Positions 1 through 8,541 of a stretch of 57,121 bases of DNA are shown piece after piece. Location: assembly GCF_000716715.1 (NCBI RefSeq), contig NZ_JNYJ01000053.1, forward strand, positions 1 through 57,121. Reading direction: 5' to 3'. The DNA comes from Dactylosporangium aurantiacum. GTDB lineage: Bacteria > Actinomycetota > Actinomycetes > Mycobacteriales > Micromonosporaceae. Both the position numbers and the translations under genes were made by a program. Below the pieces are notes generated by a model. The model was not told where the DNA came from, ran no database searches, and worked only from the letters and a program-made list of their open reading frames with translations. Every line of letters begins with the position of its first letter. The first letter of the stretch is position 1.

Positions 1-89
1 AGGGTGGTGGCGGCGAGTCCGGTGCCGATGAGGGTCGCGGTGCGGGTGGCGGTGCGGGTGGTGCGGGTGGGGGTGGTGGTGCTGGCCAT
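1..89 (-). CDS. 5' end of a probable secreted or membrane protein (runs off the window)
   Basis: Only the first 29 codons are present. An ATG at 89 is preceded by a good Shine-Dalgarno sequence (CGGAGG, five bases upstream). The peptide begins MASTTTPTRTTRT and continues with a small hydrophobic stretch (LIGTGLAA), which fits a signal peptide or first membrane segment. The Thr/Arg-rich start could partly reflect GC-rich repetitive codons. No function can be assigned. Confidence 0.45.
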   Translation of the reverse strand, partial: MASTTTPTRTTRTATRTATLIGTGLAATT

Positions 90-195
90 GGTGACCTCCG
101 GTGGTTGGCGGGCCGGCCCGGTGCCGGTCCCACCCACAGGTCGAACGGGACCGGCCCCGGATCGACAAGCCGCCCGAACTTTTTCCGCGACCCGG

Positions 196-1011
196 CTACC
201 GCGCCGCCCGGTCGATCGCCTCGCGCAGGACCCGTTCGAACTCCGCCGGCGCCGACAGCATCGGGAAGTGGTCGCCCTCGGGCACCTCGATGAGCGCCGC
301 GTGCGGCGCCTGCGCGGCGATGCGGCGCGCCCACAGCCGCGTGGCGGCGAGGTCCCGCCCGCCGACGACCACGTCCACCGGGACGCTCAGCTCGGCGAAA
401 CGGGTCTTCACCGGCGGGTCCAGGTCCGCGCCGAGCGACTCCGGCAGCTCGATCCAGTGGGCGTTCGCCAGCTGCAAGCCCACCATCTTGCGCCGCTCGT
501 CCGGCCCGAGCGCCGCACCCCAGGTGCCGATGTCGGCCGCGGCGTACGCGCCGAGCCCCTCCTCGGCGAGGAGCCGCCCGAGCCGGGCGAAATGCCCCCG
601 CATCTCCTGCCGGGCGGCGGCCTCCTCCGGCGTCGGGTCGGGGAACTCACCGAACGCGCCGCCCACCGCGACCACCCGGACCACCCGCTCCGGCGCCGCG
701 CACGCGAACGCCAGCGCCCGCCGCGCCCCGTCGGACACGCCGACCAGCACCGCCCGCCGTACCCCGGCCGCGTCCAGCACCGCGGCGATGTCGTCGACCT
801 CCCGGTACGGCCCGGCCGCCCGCGACGACAGCCCCATGTCGCGGAAGTCGAACACGGTGACCCTCGCCAGCGACGCGAGCCACCCGACGGTCGAGTCCCA
901 CATCCGCAGGTCCGCGGCCCCGGCGTGCAGCAGCACCACGTCGGGGCCCGCACCGTGGGTGCGGCTGTACAGGTAGCCGCCCGGAACCTCGACGAACCGC
1001 TCGATCACCAC
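196..1011 (-). CDS. alpha/beta-hydrolase fold protein
   Basis: A protein of about 271 residues with the layout of an alpha/beta hydrolase. An oxyanion-loop region (VVLLHAGAAD) lies near residue 27, the nucleophile elbow GVSDG has Ser near residue 93, an acidic residue sits in VVGGRD, and the C-terminal His is in EGDHFPM. It resembles small esterases and hydrolases of the 3-oxoadipate enol-lactonase type. The substrate is unknown. A GTG at 1011 (or 1008) is preferred because homology-like sequence (VIERFVEVPGG) begins there; the frame is open further upstream to 1086. It follows the truncated gene's start by about 100 bases on the same strand. Confidence 0.85.
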   Translation of the reverse strand: MVIERFVEVPGGYLYSRTHGAGPDVVLLHAGAADLRMWDSTVGWLASLARVTVFDFRDMGLSSRAAGPYREVDDIAAVLDAAGVRRAVLVGVSDGARRALAFACAAPERVVRVVAVGGAFGEFPDPTPEEAAARQEMRGHFARLGRLLAEEGLGAYAAADIGTWGAALGPDERRKMVGLQLANAHWIELPESLGADLDPPVKTRFAELSVPVDVVVGGRDLAATRLWARRIAAQAPHAALIEVPEGDHFPMLSAPAEFERVLREAIDRAAR

Positions 1012-1082
1012 GACCCCCGACGCTGAGACTGCCCGCAACGCCCGGTGCCGATGTACCCCCGTGGCGGCCGTAGCAGCGTACG

Positions 1083-1223
1083 TCACCGGGGGATGGGCAG
1101 CTCGCGCAGCGGGTCGCCGCCGTCGATGAACAGCCGGGCGCCGGGGGTCGTCGCCGCGGCGACGCGCCGCAGCACCCGTTCGCCCGGCGCGGTTGTCGGT
1201 TTGGGGCGGGTGCCGTTCGTCAT
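1083..1223 (-). CDS. possible small hypothetical protein
   Basis: A 46-codon frame (MTNGTRPKPTTAPGERV at its start, RELPIPR at its end) lies between the hydrolase and the divergent MFS gene. Its ATG is only six bases from the MFS start codon. Nothing in it matches a family I recognise, and its codon use is that expected of any frame in such GC-rich DNA. It is listed because it fills an otherwise empty gap between divergent genes; it could be non-coding. Confidence 0.25.
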   Translation of the reverse strand: MTNGTRPKPTTAPGERVLRRVAAATTPGARLFIDGGDPLRELPIPR

Positions 1224-1229
1224 CGGGGT

Positions 1230-2411
1230 ATGACTCTCAACGAGCAGGCCGTCGCAGCGGAGCCGGTCGTGCCGACGCCGGCCGGGCGGTGGGCCGTGAC
1301 CGCCGTGTTCTTCCTCAACGGGCTCACGCTGTCGACGTACATCGTGCGGGCGCCGTCGTTCAAGGAGGCCTACCGGCTGACGGACGGGCGGTTCGGGCTC
1401 ACCGGCCTGCTGTTCGCGGTCGCCGCGCTGGCCTGCATGCAGGTCATCGGGCCGCTGACGGCGCGGGTGGGTGCCCGGGCGGTGCTGCGGGTGACCCTCG
1501 CCGTCATGCCGCTGCTGCTGGCCGGGATCGCCGTCGCGCCCGGCGCGTGGTGGTTCACCGCCCTGGCGCCGGTGCTCGGCGCGGTGCACGGGGCCACCGA
1601 CGCGGCGATGAACACCAGTGCGGTCGCCGTCGAGCGGCGGGCCGGGCGGCCGGTGCTCAACGGCTGCCACGCGGCCTGGAGCATCAGCGCGGTCGTGGCC
1701 TCGCTGGCCGCCGCCGCCCTGGCGCACGCCGGGGTGTCGCTCGTCGTCCACCTCGTCACCGCCGGCGGCCTGCTGCTGGTCGCCGGTCTCGCGGTCGGTC
1801 CGCGGCTGCCGGAGGCCGGTCGGGTCGAGGCCAGGGCCGGCGGCGCCGGCCCGTGGACCGGCTGGAGCGCCGCCCTGCTGGCGCTGGGCCTGACCGCCAC
1901 CGCGCTCATGGTGCTGGAGGGGGCGGTGCTCGGCTGGGGCGGCATCTTCCTGCACGAGGAGCGGCACGCCACGCTCAGCCTGGCCGCGGCCGCGATCACC
2001 GCGTTCACCGGCGGGCAGACCGCGGGCCGCCTGGTCGGTGACCGGCTCACCGGCCGCTGGGGCGGCAACCCGGTGTTCCGCGTGGGCGCGCTGATCGCGG
2101 CCGGAGGGCTGGCGGCCGCCGTACTGACGCCGCACCCGGCCGTGGCGCTGGCCGGTTTCGCCCTGGCCGGCCTGGGCTCCTCGGTGCTGATCCCGTTGAC
2201 CTTCAGCGCGGTCGGCCGGCTGCCGGGCGCCCACGCGGCGACGCTGATCTCGCGGCTGACCACGTTCACCTACACCGGGATCCTGCTCGGTCCGGCACTC
2301 ATCGGCTGGACCGCCGGGCAGGCCGGCCTCGCCGCCACCATGGCCGCGCTGATCCCCCTGCCGATCGTCGTGGCGCTGGTACCCCGGCCGCCGGAGACCC
2401 GCCTACCATGA
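1230..2411 (+). CDS. MFS transporter
   Basis: A 393-residue major facilitator with about twelve hydrophobic segments in two halves and a short hydrophilic N-terminus. A typical inter-helix motif region (LTARVGARAVLR) follows the second helix, and DRLTGRWGG occupies the equivalent place in the second half. The sequence style (AVFFLNGLTLSTYIVRAPSFKEAYRLTDG) resembles actinobacterial drug or sugar efflux MFS proteins related to YbjJ. The substrate cannot be read from sequence. The ATG at 1230 has only a weak GGGG upstream. The next gene starts 16 bases after the stop, so co-transcription is possible. Confidence 0.9.
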   Translation: MTLNEQAVAAEPVVPTPAGRWAVTAVFFLNGLTLSTYIVRAPSFKEAYRLTDGRFGLTGLLFAVAALACMQVIGPLTARVGARAVLRVTLAVMPLLLAGIAVAPGAWWFTALAPVLGAVHGATDAAMNTSAVAVERRAGRPVLNGCHAAWSISAVVASLAAAALAHAGVSLVVHLVTAGGLLLVAGLAVGPRLPEAGRVEARAGGAGPWTGWSAALLALGLTATALMVLEGAVLGWGGIFLHEERHATLSLAAAAITAFTGGQTAGRLVGDRLTGRWGGNPVFRVGALIAAGGLAAAVLTPHPAVALAGFALAGLGSSVLIPLTFSAVGRLPGAHAATLISRLTTFTYTGILLGPALIGWTAGQAGLAATMAALIPLPIVVALVPRPPETRLP

Positions 2412-2427
2412 TCAGGTGCCGCCGTGT

Positions 2428-2898
2428 ATGGACGTGTATGTGTGGGTGCCGCAGCGCCGGCCCGGCACCGTGACCGCCTTCGTCGACCGCTACGTCGACC
2501 GGGCGAACCCGAGTGACGAGCGCCTTGCCGCGTTCATCCGGGCGTACGGTGGAGGAACGGCCGACGACGCGGACCGGTCCGCGCTCGACGAGCTTCGCCG
2601 CGACGCCTCCGACCCCGGGTTGTCGCTCTACCTCAAGGCCCGCGGGTACTACCACGCGATCATGACGGTGACCGGTGAGGGGGCGCTGGTGCTCGGGTTG
2701 AGCATCGACGATCCGGACGGCTCCGCCGCCGTGGCGGCGCAGGCCCGCGCGTTGCTGGACGCGCTGCGGGAGGAGTTCGACGCGCCGGCCGGACGCGCCG
2801 GGGTGGAGCTGGAACCGGCCCACTCCCGCCAGGAGTGGGACGACGAGGCCACGGTGCTGTTCCGGTCCGGCGCGATCGCTGACGGTACGTCCGGTTGA
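2428..2898 (+). CDS. hypothetical protein, translationally coupled to the next gene
   Basis: About 156 residues, soluble, mixed alpha/beta composition, starting MDVYVWVPQRRPG. A GTG at 2416 is an alternative start. I do not recognise the family. Its stop TGA overlaps the TTG start of the following gene (TTGA), so the two are probably coupled and may form a pair. There is no signal peptide or membrane segment. Confidence 0.7.
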   Translation: MDVYVWVPQRRPGTVTAFVDRYVDRANPSDERLAAFIRAYGGGTADDADRSALDELRRDASDPGLSLYLKARGYYHAIMTVTGEGALVLGLSIDDPDGSAAVAAQARALLDALREEFDAPAGRAGVELEPAHSRQEWDDEATVLFRSGAIADGTSG

Positions 2899-3563
2899 GC
2901 GCGGTCGAGCTGCTCCGGGAGCGGGCCGGGACGTTTCGCCGGCTGGCCGCCGAGTACGCCATCCCCGTCGTCATCGGCGACCCGGTGCCGCTGCCGCGCA
3001 ACCCGGCGCTCCCGGTCGGGCTGTACGACGTGTTCGACGTGGTCGGCACCGTCGACACCGGCGACCTGCGGTTCGCGCCGCCCGAGGAGGTGCGCACCCT
3101 CGAGGCGTGGCGCGACCGCGTCGTCGACGAGGAGTGCCCGCTGGGCGACCCGCCGGCCGTCGGCGAGGGGTACGTCGTGTCGGGCGACGCGACCATCGCC
3201 GTCGGCGACGTCTCCCTCGACGTCACCGACGGCAGCGTCTACTGCATCGACGGCGACAGCTACCGGTTCTACTGCATCGACGGCGCCGGCCTGGACGAGA
3301 TCGAGGTCGACGAGTTCGCCCCCGACCTGCCCACGTTCTTCACCCGGTACGTGTTCGGTCCCGGGTACCCGCACCTGGCCGCGACGGTGTGCGGTCTGCG
3401 GCCGTACCGGACGCGCAAACACCGCTACGTCGCGCCCTGGATGCGCCTGCTCGTCGCCGCCGGGGTGATCGACCCGCCCGGCCGGGAGCGACCGCAACGG
3501 TTCGGCGACGCCACCGATGAGTTCGCGCGGATCCGGTTGAAGCCCCGCCGTGGCGCCGGGTAG
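2895..3563 (+). CDS. hypothetical acidic protein, possibly SUKH/SMI1-like
   Basis: A 222-residue acidic protein beginning at a TTG that overlaps the previous stop. The central region (TFFTRYVF, YVVSGDATIAVG) and the overall acidity are reminiscent of SUKH/SMI1-KNR4-type immunity or scaffold proteins, but no diagnostic motif is clear. The start is fixed mainly by the four-base overlap with the upstream gene. Function unknown. Confidence 0.65.
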   Translation: MSAVELLRERAGTFRRLAAEYAIPVVIGDPVPLPRNPALPVGLYDVFDVVGTVDTGDLRFAPPEEVRTLEAWRDRVVDEECPLGDPPAVGEGYVVSGDATIAVGDVSLDVTDGSVYCIDGDSYRFYCIDGAGLDEIEVDEFAPDLPTFFTRYVFGPGYPHLAATVCGLRPYRTRKHRYVAPWMRLLVAAGVIDPPGRERPQRFGDATDEFARIRLKPRRGAG

Positions 3564-3608
3564 GAGCGGCGGTCCACGCCGGGTCAGGCGGTGCCGTACC
3601 GTGCACGC

Positions 3609-4337
3609 ATGACGCGTCGATCGCATGCGCTGCTGGGCGCGACCGTGCTGATGTCGTTGCTGGCCGGCTGCGCCACGGTGCCGTCGCAGCCGCAGTCCGC
3701 GCGGCGGCTCGGCCCGCCGAGGTCCGCGTCGCCGGGGTCGTCAGCGGCGCCGGCCGGCGGCACGTGCGCCTGGGCGCCGGTCCCGGCGGGGGAGGCGGAC
3801 GTCAAGAACGTCGGCACGCCGCCGGCCTCGGTCCGCGGCGCCGGCAAGGCCGTCATGACCCTGACGACCAGCCTCGGCACCGTCGAGATCACGATGGACG
3901 CGAAGGCCACCCCGTGCACGGTGGCGAGCTTCGCCTACCTGGCGGGCAAGAAGTTCTTCGACGGCGGCCCGTGCCACCGCCTGACCACGCAGAACCTGTT
4001 CGTGCTGCAGTGCGGCGACCCGTCCGGCACCGGCCGGGGCGGTCCCGCGTACCAGTACGGGGAGGAGAACCTCGGCGCGGCCGCCGGGTATCCCCGCGGC
4101 TCGGTGGCGATGGCCCGCAAGCAGGAGCCCGGCACGAACGGCAGCCAGTTCTTCATCAACTACAAGGACAACCCGCTCCTGCCCGCGGACTACACCCCGT
4201 TCGGCACGGTCACCAAGGGCATGGACGTCATCGACGAGGTTGCCGCCGGCGGCGTCGGTGAGCAGACCAACGGCCCGGGCGACGGGACCCCGAAGACCGG
4301 CGTCGTGCTGCGGCAGGTGACCGTCGTGTACAGCTGA
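3609..4337 (+). CDS. lipoprotein peptidyl-prolyl cis-trans isomerase (cyclophilin type)
   Basis: The protein begins with a short basic region and a hydrophobic stretch ending in a lipobox (LLAGC, Cys at about residue 20), so it should be a lipid-anchored extracytoplasmic protein. After a Pro/Ser-rich linker a cyclophilin domain follows: GTVEITMDAKATPCTVASF, FFDGGPCHRLT, NGSQFFINY and FGTV are the family's landmark segments. It would assist folding of exported proteins by isomerising prolyl bonds. The catalytic Arg region is represented by CHRLT, slightly different from the usual FHRVI. The ATG at 3609 is chosen because it places the lipobox correctly. A strong hairpin follows the stop. Confidence 0.9.
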   Translation: MTRRSHALLGATVLMSLLAGCATVPSQPQSARRLGPPRSASPGSSAAPAGGTCAWAPVPAGEADVKNVGTPPASVRGAGKAVMTLTTSLGTVEITMDAKATPCTVASFAYLAGKKFFDGGPCHRLTTQNLFVLQCGDPSGTGRGGPAYQYGEENLGAAAGYPRGSVAMARKQEPGTNGSQFFINYKDNPLLPADYTPFGTVTKGMDVIDEVAAGGVGEQTNGPGDGTPKTGVVLRQVTVVYS

Positions 4338-4343
4338 CCCGGC

Positions 4344-4370
4344 GGCGGGGCGCCGGTGCGGCGCCCCGCC
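4344..4370. terminator. bidirectional hairpin terminator
   Basis: Perfect 11-bp inverted repeat (GGCGGGGCGCC and its complement) around the five-base loop GGTGC, in the short gap between the convergent cyclophilin and secreted peptidase genes. There is no clear T-run, as is usual in such GC-rich genomes. Confidence 0.7.
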
Positions 4371-4380
4371 TGACCGGTGG

Positions 4381-6435
4381 TCACCAGGCGATCGCCTGTT
4401 CCCACATCCGCACGTACGCCTCGGCCCCGGCCATCAGCTGCTGGCGCAGCAGCGCGCTGTCGCCGCCGGCCTGCTGGATGAGGTCGGTGGTCCAGTCGGC
4501 GAACAGCCCGTACTGCGCGGCGCCGTCGGTGTTGACGTCGAAGGTGCGCGAGCCGAAGACCTGCTTGGCCACGGTGGTGCCGTTCGGCGCGACGAACGGG
4601 TAGCGCAGGGGGTCCGCCGCCGCGCCCGGGCGCGGGTTGGCCTGGTCGCCGAGGCCGTTGACGTCGGTGCCGTAGCCGTAGCCGGTGATGGCGCCGCCGT
4701 GCGGGGCGGCCCGGTTGGCCCGCCACTCGCCGAGGAACTCCGGCACCGAGTTGGCGTACGAGGCGACGAACCCGCCCAGCGCGAGCATCCGGTCGATCAT
4801 GGTCGGGTCCGACCAGCTGTGCACGGACGCCACACCCGGGTAGTGGGCGGCGGCGGCCATGTCGAGCACGGCCTGCGCGGTCTTCACGCTCATGTGGTCG
4901 ACGTGGATGATCATGCCGCGGTCCATCATCTTCTGGATGAGGTACCGGCCCAGCGGCGTCAGCCCGCGGGTGTTGCAGATCTTGCCGCTGGGGTACACCG
5001 GCAGCACCGCGCCGGGCGGCAGGCTCACGACGCCGAAGCTCAGCAGGCGCACCAGGTCGTCGCTGACCAGCGGCTGCTCGTTGTCGGCCGGGCCGGTGCA
5101 GCTGGTGGCGGTCCACCAGTGCCCGGTGGACAGCAGGTTGCCCAGGTTGACGAACGCCCCGGTGAGGCCCGAGTCGAAGCGGGTGCCGCCGAAGGCGTTG
5201 TCGAACTTGTGGACCGGGTACAGGCCGGAGACGCCGATCGCCTGCAGCTCGTCGAGGCCGGCGTCGATCTGGGCGGTGGTGCACTGCGGGACGTCGTTGA
5301 GCTCGCGGCAGCCGAAGATCTCGGAGTTCTCGACCCCGATCGTCACGGCCAGCTTGCCCTGCGCGGCGATGCTGCGCACCTGCGCCGGTGTGGTGGCGAT
5401 GCGGAACCAGCCCTTGCCGGCACCGCCGTTCTGCGCGTCGATGTAGTCCTGCATCGAGTACAGGTAGCGGGACTGGACCCGGATCTGGTCCATCTCGTCG
5501 CAGGAGGTGTCGCGGTACGGGAACAGCTCGCAGATGGCCCGGTTCGCCACGAGCAGCGCGTTGAGCACCCGCTGGCCGGCCCGCCAGGACCGTTCGATGC
5601 CGCGGTAGTAGGACTGCTCGTGCAGCAGCGAGTTGTGCTGCGGCCAGTCGCCGAAGGTGGGCCAGCCGTCCTCCGGTGAGTTCGCCGCGTCGGTGCCGCC
5701 GACGATCGCCTCGAACAGCGCGCCGACGTTGAGGCTGCGGTGGGTGTCGCAGCCGGCCAGGGCGACCTGCACCCCGCCGGGCGCCCACGCCTCGCCGCAG
5801 TGCATCTGGCCGCCGAACGCGGCCGCGGCGGTGATGTGGGCGTGCGCGTCGATCGTGCCGACGAGCCGGCCGCTGCCGTCCACGCCGGGCGCGGCGGTGC
5901 CGGTGACGGCCGGATCGATGTCGGGCACGGTGGCGCACCCGGACGCGGTGGCCAGCGCGACGGTGTACGACGAGCCGGCCGCGCCGAGGCTCCACAGGAA
6001 CGAGCCCATGGTCTGGCCGGTGGCGGTGGCGACGAACCGGTACCGGTCGCCGGTCTTGGTGACGGTGAAGTCGGCGCGGTCGCCGTAGGAGTCGCCGGCC
6101 ATGATGAAGCCGACGACGCTCTGGTACGCGGGTTTGCCGTCGGAGCCGATCAGCTCGTAGCGGCCGAGCTGGGTCGCCTCCAGCCGGAACGACGTGGCCC
6201 CGGAGGCCGACGAGGTGAAGGCGTAGCCGGCGCCGCTGCGCACGACGTAGCCGACGGCGCTGGAGCCGTTGTAGACGCGCAGGGAGGCGCAGGTGCCGTC
6301 CAGCGCGTCGGCGTTCGCGGTGATCGCGGCGGCCGAGGCGGTGGGGACGGCCACGACCGTGGTCGCGACGAGCGAGAGAAGGATGCCGGACGCCAGTGTG
6401 GTCCGGCGGGACGGATGGCGCAGTGACAGGGACAT
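4381..6435 (-). CDS. secreted amidohydrolase, membrane-dipeptidase (M19)-like
   Basis: A 684-residue protein with a Sec signal peptide (basic start, hydrophobic core, cleavage near VPTASAAA at about residue 36). The first 170 residues or so form a beta-rich accessory region. From about residue 190 a metal-dependent hydrolase begins with DAHAHI, and later segments IGVENSE, YPVHKFDN and MIIHVDHMS carry the His, Asp and Glu residues expected of a TIM-barrel amidohydrolase related to peptidase family M19. It probably cleaves dipeptide-like or amide substrates outside the cell. Large inserts make it longer than ordinary renal-dipeptidase homologues. The ATG at 6435 is supported by the signal peptide. 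Confidence 0.8.
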   Translation of the reverse strand: MSLSLRHPSRRTTLASGILLSLVATTVVAVPTASAAAITANADALDGTCASLRVYNGSSAVGYVVRSGAGYAFTSSASGATSFRLEATQLGRYELIGSDGKPAYQSVVGFIMAGDSYGDRADFTVTKTGDRYRFVATATGQTMGSFLWSLGAAGSSYTVALATASGCATVPDIDPAVTGTAAPGVDGSGRLVGTIDAHAHITAAAAFGGQMHCGEAWAPGGVQVALAGCDTHRSLNVGALFEAIVGGTDAANSPEDGWPTFGDWPQHNSLLHEQSYYRGIERSWRAGQRVLNALLVANRAICELFPYRDTSCDEMDQIRVQSRYLYSMQDYIDAQNGGAGKGWFRIATTPAQVRSIAAQGKLAVTIGVENSEIFGCRELNDVPQCTTAQIDAGLDELQAIGVSGLYPVHKFDNAFGGTRFDSGLTGAFVNLGNLLSTGHWWTATSCTGPADNEQPLVSDDLVRLLSFGVVSLPPGAVLPVYPSGKICNTRGLTPLGRYLIQKMMDRGMIIHVDHMSVKTAQAVLDMAAAAHYPGVASVHSWSDPTMIDRMLALGGFVASYANSVPEFLGEWRANRAAPHGGAITGYGYGTDVNGLGDQANPRPGAAADPLRYPFVAPNGTTVAKQVFGSRTFDVNTDGAAQYGLFADWTTDLIQQAGGDSALLRQQLMAGAEAYVRMWEQAIAW

Positions 6436-6582
6436 GATGGCGGTGCCCCTTCAAGCGTGCCGGAACGCACGATCCCGGCGGGCCGGTGTGAGGTCAGATC
6501 AGCGTCCGATAGACGTAGGCCACTGTCAACAGGAAACGAGAATCTTTCGGTTTTGACGGACCGTGACCGGCGGGGGCGCCGC

Positions 6583-6613
6583 GCCGGGGGCGGACGGCCC
6601 GCCCGCCCCCGGC
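6583..6613 (-). terminator. hairpin after the CBM2 gene
   Basis: An 11-bp perfect inverted repeat (GCCGGGGGCGG with its complement) and a nine-base loop lie directly downstream of the stop codon of the minus-strand carbohydrate-binding gene at 6622. Confidence 0.65.
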
Positions 6614-6621
6614 GGCGTGGT

Positions 6622-7590
6622 TCAGGAGCCGGGCGGCGGCGGTGGCGGCGGGTCGACCGCGATGCCGATCTGCGCCCTGGTGGAGAAGTTGCCGGCGCCG
6701 TCGAAGGCCCGGACGGTGACGATGTACGTGCCGTAGCCGCTGTACGGCACGTACGCGGTGGTGTTGCCGACCAGGGCGGTGACGACACCGTTGAGGGCGA
6801 CCTCGTAGCCGGCGACGAACTGGTCGTCGCGGGCCGCGGTCCAGCCGACGGTCCAGTAGCCGTCGGTCGGGCCGCGCAGGGTGAGCGCCGTCGGCGGCCC
6901 GGGCGGGGTGGTGTCCGGCGGGGTGCCCAGCCCGAGCACGGCGAAGGGCGAGCGGTTGCCGGCGGCGTCGACCGCCCGTACCCCGAACGACATCACCATC
7001 GGCGGCGGAACGCCCATGCTGTAGCTGGTCGTGGTGACGGTCGCGATCGGGGCGGTGCCGGTGTTGTTCCAGATCTCGTAGCCGGTCACGCCGCGGTCGT
7101 CGGTCGACGCGGTCCAGGTGAGGGTGAACGTGGTGCCCTGAATGGTGCCGCGCAGACCGCCCGGGGTGCTCGGCGGCCGCACGTCGCGGGCCGGTGGGCT
7201 GCTGCCGTCGCACGGCGCGGCGTTGAGCCGGCAGCCCTGCGGGGTGCCCAGGCCGGCGGCGATCCAGCCGAAGCTGGTGGAGGCGCCCGGGGCGAGGCTC
7301 GCGTTCCACGAGGCGCCGACGACGACGTGGTGGTTGCCGGAGCTGGTGAGCGTGGCGTTCCAGAGGTTGCTGATGCTCGTGCCGGCGGGCAGGTCGAACT
7401 CGACCCGCCAGCTGGGCAGGGTGGTGGCGCCGCCGTTGGTGACGGTGAACCGTCCTGAGTAGCCGGTGGGCCACACGCTGTCCTGGTGGAACACGGCGGT
7501 GGGTGTGGTCGCGGCGCGGGCGGGCGCCGGGCCGAGCGTGGTCGCGAGGACGGCGGCGACCACGGCCGCCCGCGACAGGAATCGATTCAT
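6622..7590 (-). CDS. secreted CBM2 plus fibronectin-III protein without catalytic domain
   Basis: About 322 residues. A signal peptide (FLSRAAVVAAVLATTLGPAPARA) is followed by a family 2 carbohydrate-binding module at about residues 30-130. The module shows WPTGYSGRFTVTNGG, WRVEFDLP and spaced Trp residues suited to binding crystalline polysaccharide, plus two Cys near its end. Two fibronectin type III domains follow at about residues 140-225 and 230-315 (PPSTPGGLRG, TLTWTASTDDRGVTGYEIW, PPGPPTALTLRG). A Pro-rich tail ends the protein. No hydrolase or oxidase domain is present, so it is likely a binding or scaffold protein for cellulose or chitin. The ATG at 7590 gives the correct signal peptide. 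Confidence 0.85.
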   Translation of the reverse strand: MNRFLSRAAVVAAVLATTLGPAPARAATTPTAVFHQDSVWPTGYSGRFTVTNGGATTLPSWRVEFDLPAGTSISNLWNATLTSSGNHHVVVGASWNASLAPGASTSFGWIAAGLGTPQGCRLNAAPCDGSSPPARDVRPPSTPGGLRGTIQGTTFTLTWTASTDDRGVTGYEIWNNTGTAPIATVTTTSYSMGVPPPMVMSFGVRAVDAAGNRSPFAVLGLGTPPDTTPPGPPTALTLRGPTDGYWTVGWTAARDDQFVAGYEVALNGVVTALVGNTTAYVPYSGYGTYIVTVRAFDGAGNFSTRAQIGIAVDPPPPPPPGS

Positions 7591-7751
7591 ATCGATGACG
7601 ATACGGCGGCGGCGCAACCTGGGCGGCCGGTGACGGGGTACGTCCGCCAAGAGCATACCGCACCCACCGGCGCTGGACACTCGGGCGAAAAGCCCTGTTG
7701 AGCTGGGGTTTTGTCGTCGTACGGTGGTCGCTCCCGACGAACCGGAGGTTC

Positions 7752-8408
7752 ATGTTGCTCGATCCCGGCATGGTGACGTGGGCGCGCGTGGTCCTGCTGC
7801 AGGACCGGCCGCGACGGTACGAGCTGGTGCAGGCGTACCGCATCATGACGACAGTGCGACCGCAGGTCTACCGTCCCCGGCTGGCCCGTGCCCTCGGTGA
7901 CCTGGTCGACGGGTTCACCGCCGCGGCCCCGGCGGACGCCGTCGAGGAGCTGCTCACCGAGGCCGCCACGAACCTGCTCACCTGGGCGCGGGAGCTGGTG
8001 CGCACCGGGCCCGACGTGCTCGGCGAGGTGGTGGCGCGGCAGCGCCGCCGGCGCGCCGTGGACGACGGCCCGGACTGGGACCTGCTCGCCGTGGCCGTGG
8101 CCCTGGAGGAGGCGGGCCGCGCCGACGCCGCGCTCACCGCCGTGCAGGAGCTCGTCGCCGTCGAACGCCGCCGGCGCCCGGTGCCGCGTGCCCGGCTCGC
8201 CCTCGCCCTCACCCACGCCGCGGGCCTCCTCGAGCGCCGGGAACGCGCCTACGACGCCGCCGCGCTGCGCGCCCGGGCCGAGCCGGGCGCGGGCCCGCGC
8301 AGCAACGGCATCGCCGAGCGGCTCGCCGGCGTCCCACGACCGGCCGCCGCCCGCAAGCCCGGCCGCGGCGTGCCGGGCAACAGCAGGACCCCGGCGGCCA
8401 GCAGGTGA
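7752..8408 (+). CDS. hypothetical helical protein
   Basis: About 218 residues beginning MLLDPGMVTWARVVLL, with a strong ribosome site (GGAGG at 7744-7748). The sequence is Ala/Arg-rich and almost entirely helical. Two helix-pair segments in the second half (DLLAVAVALEEAGRADAALTAVQELVAV and what follows) have the look of degenerate TPR repeats. I do not recognise a family. It is divergent from the CBM2 gene across about 160 bases. Confidence 0.65.
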   Translation: MLLDPGMVTWARVVLLQDRPRRYELVQAYRIMTTVRPQVYRPRLARALGDLVDGFTAAAPADAVEELLTEAATNLLTWARELVRTGPDVLGEVVARQRRRRAVDDGPDWDLLAVAVALEEAGRADAALTAVQELVAVERRRRPVPRARLALALTHAAGLLERRERAYDAAALRARAEPGAGPRSNGIAERLAGVPRPAAARKPGRGVPGNSRTPAASR

Positions 8409-8432
8409 CACCGGGCGGCTGACACGGGGCGC

Positions 8433-8462
8433 GCGCGGGTCACGGGCAGCCGTGGCCCGCGC
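8433..8462. terminator. bidirectional hairpin terminator
   Basis: A 13-bp stem with one G-U pair (GCGCGGGTCACGG against CCGTGGCCCGCGC) and the four-base loop GCAG. It sits in the gap between two convergent genes, where a terminator is expected. Confidence 0.65.
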
Positions 8463-8541
8463 ACGCCCGCTGCCGGGCGAGTCCGCGTCGTCGTAGATCC
8501 CGGTGTACCGCGGCGGCGCGCAGCTCCGCACCTTCGTGCGG

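Noticed and set aside
6501..6529. TTGACA on the minus strand upstream of the secreted peptidase as a promoter
   Set aside because: The hexamer is perfect but no acceptable -10 element lies at 16-18 bases, so I do not annotate it.
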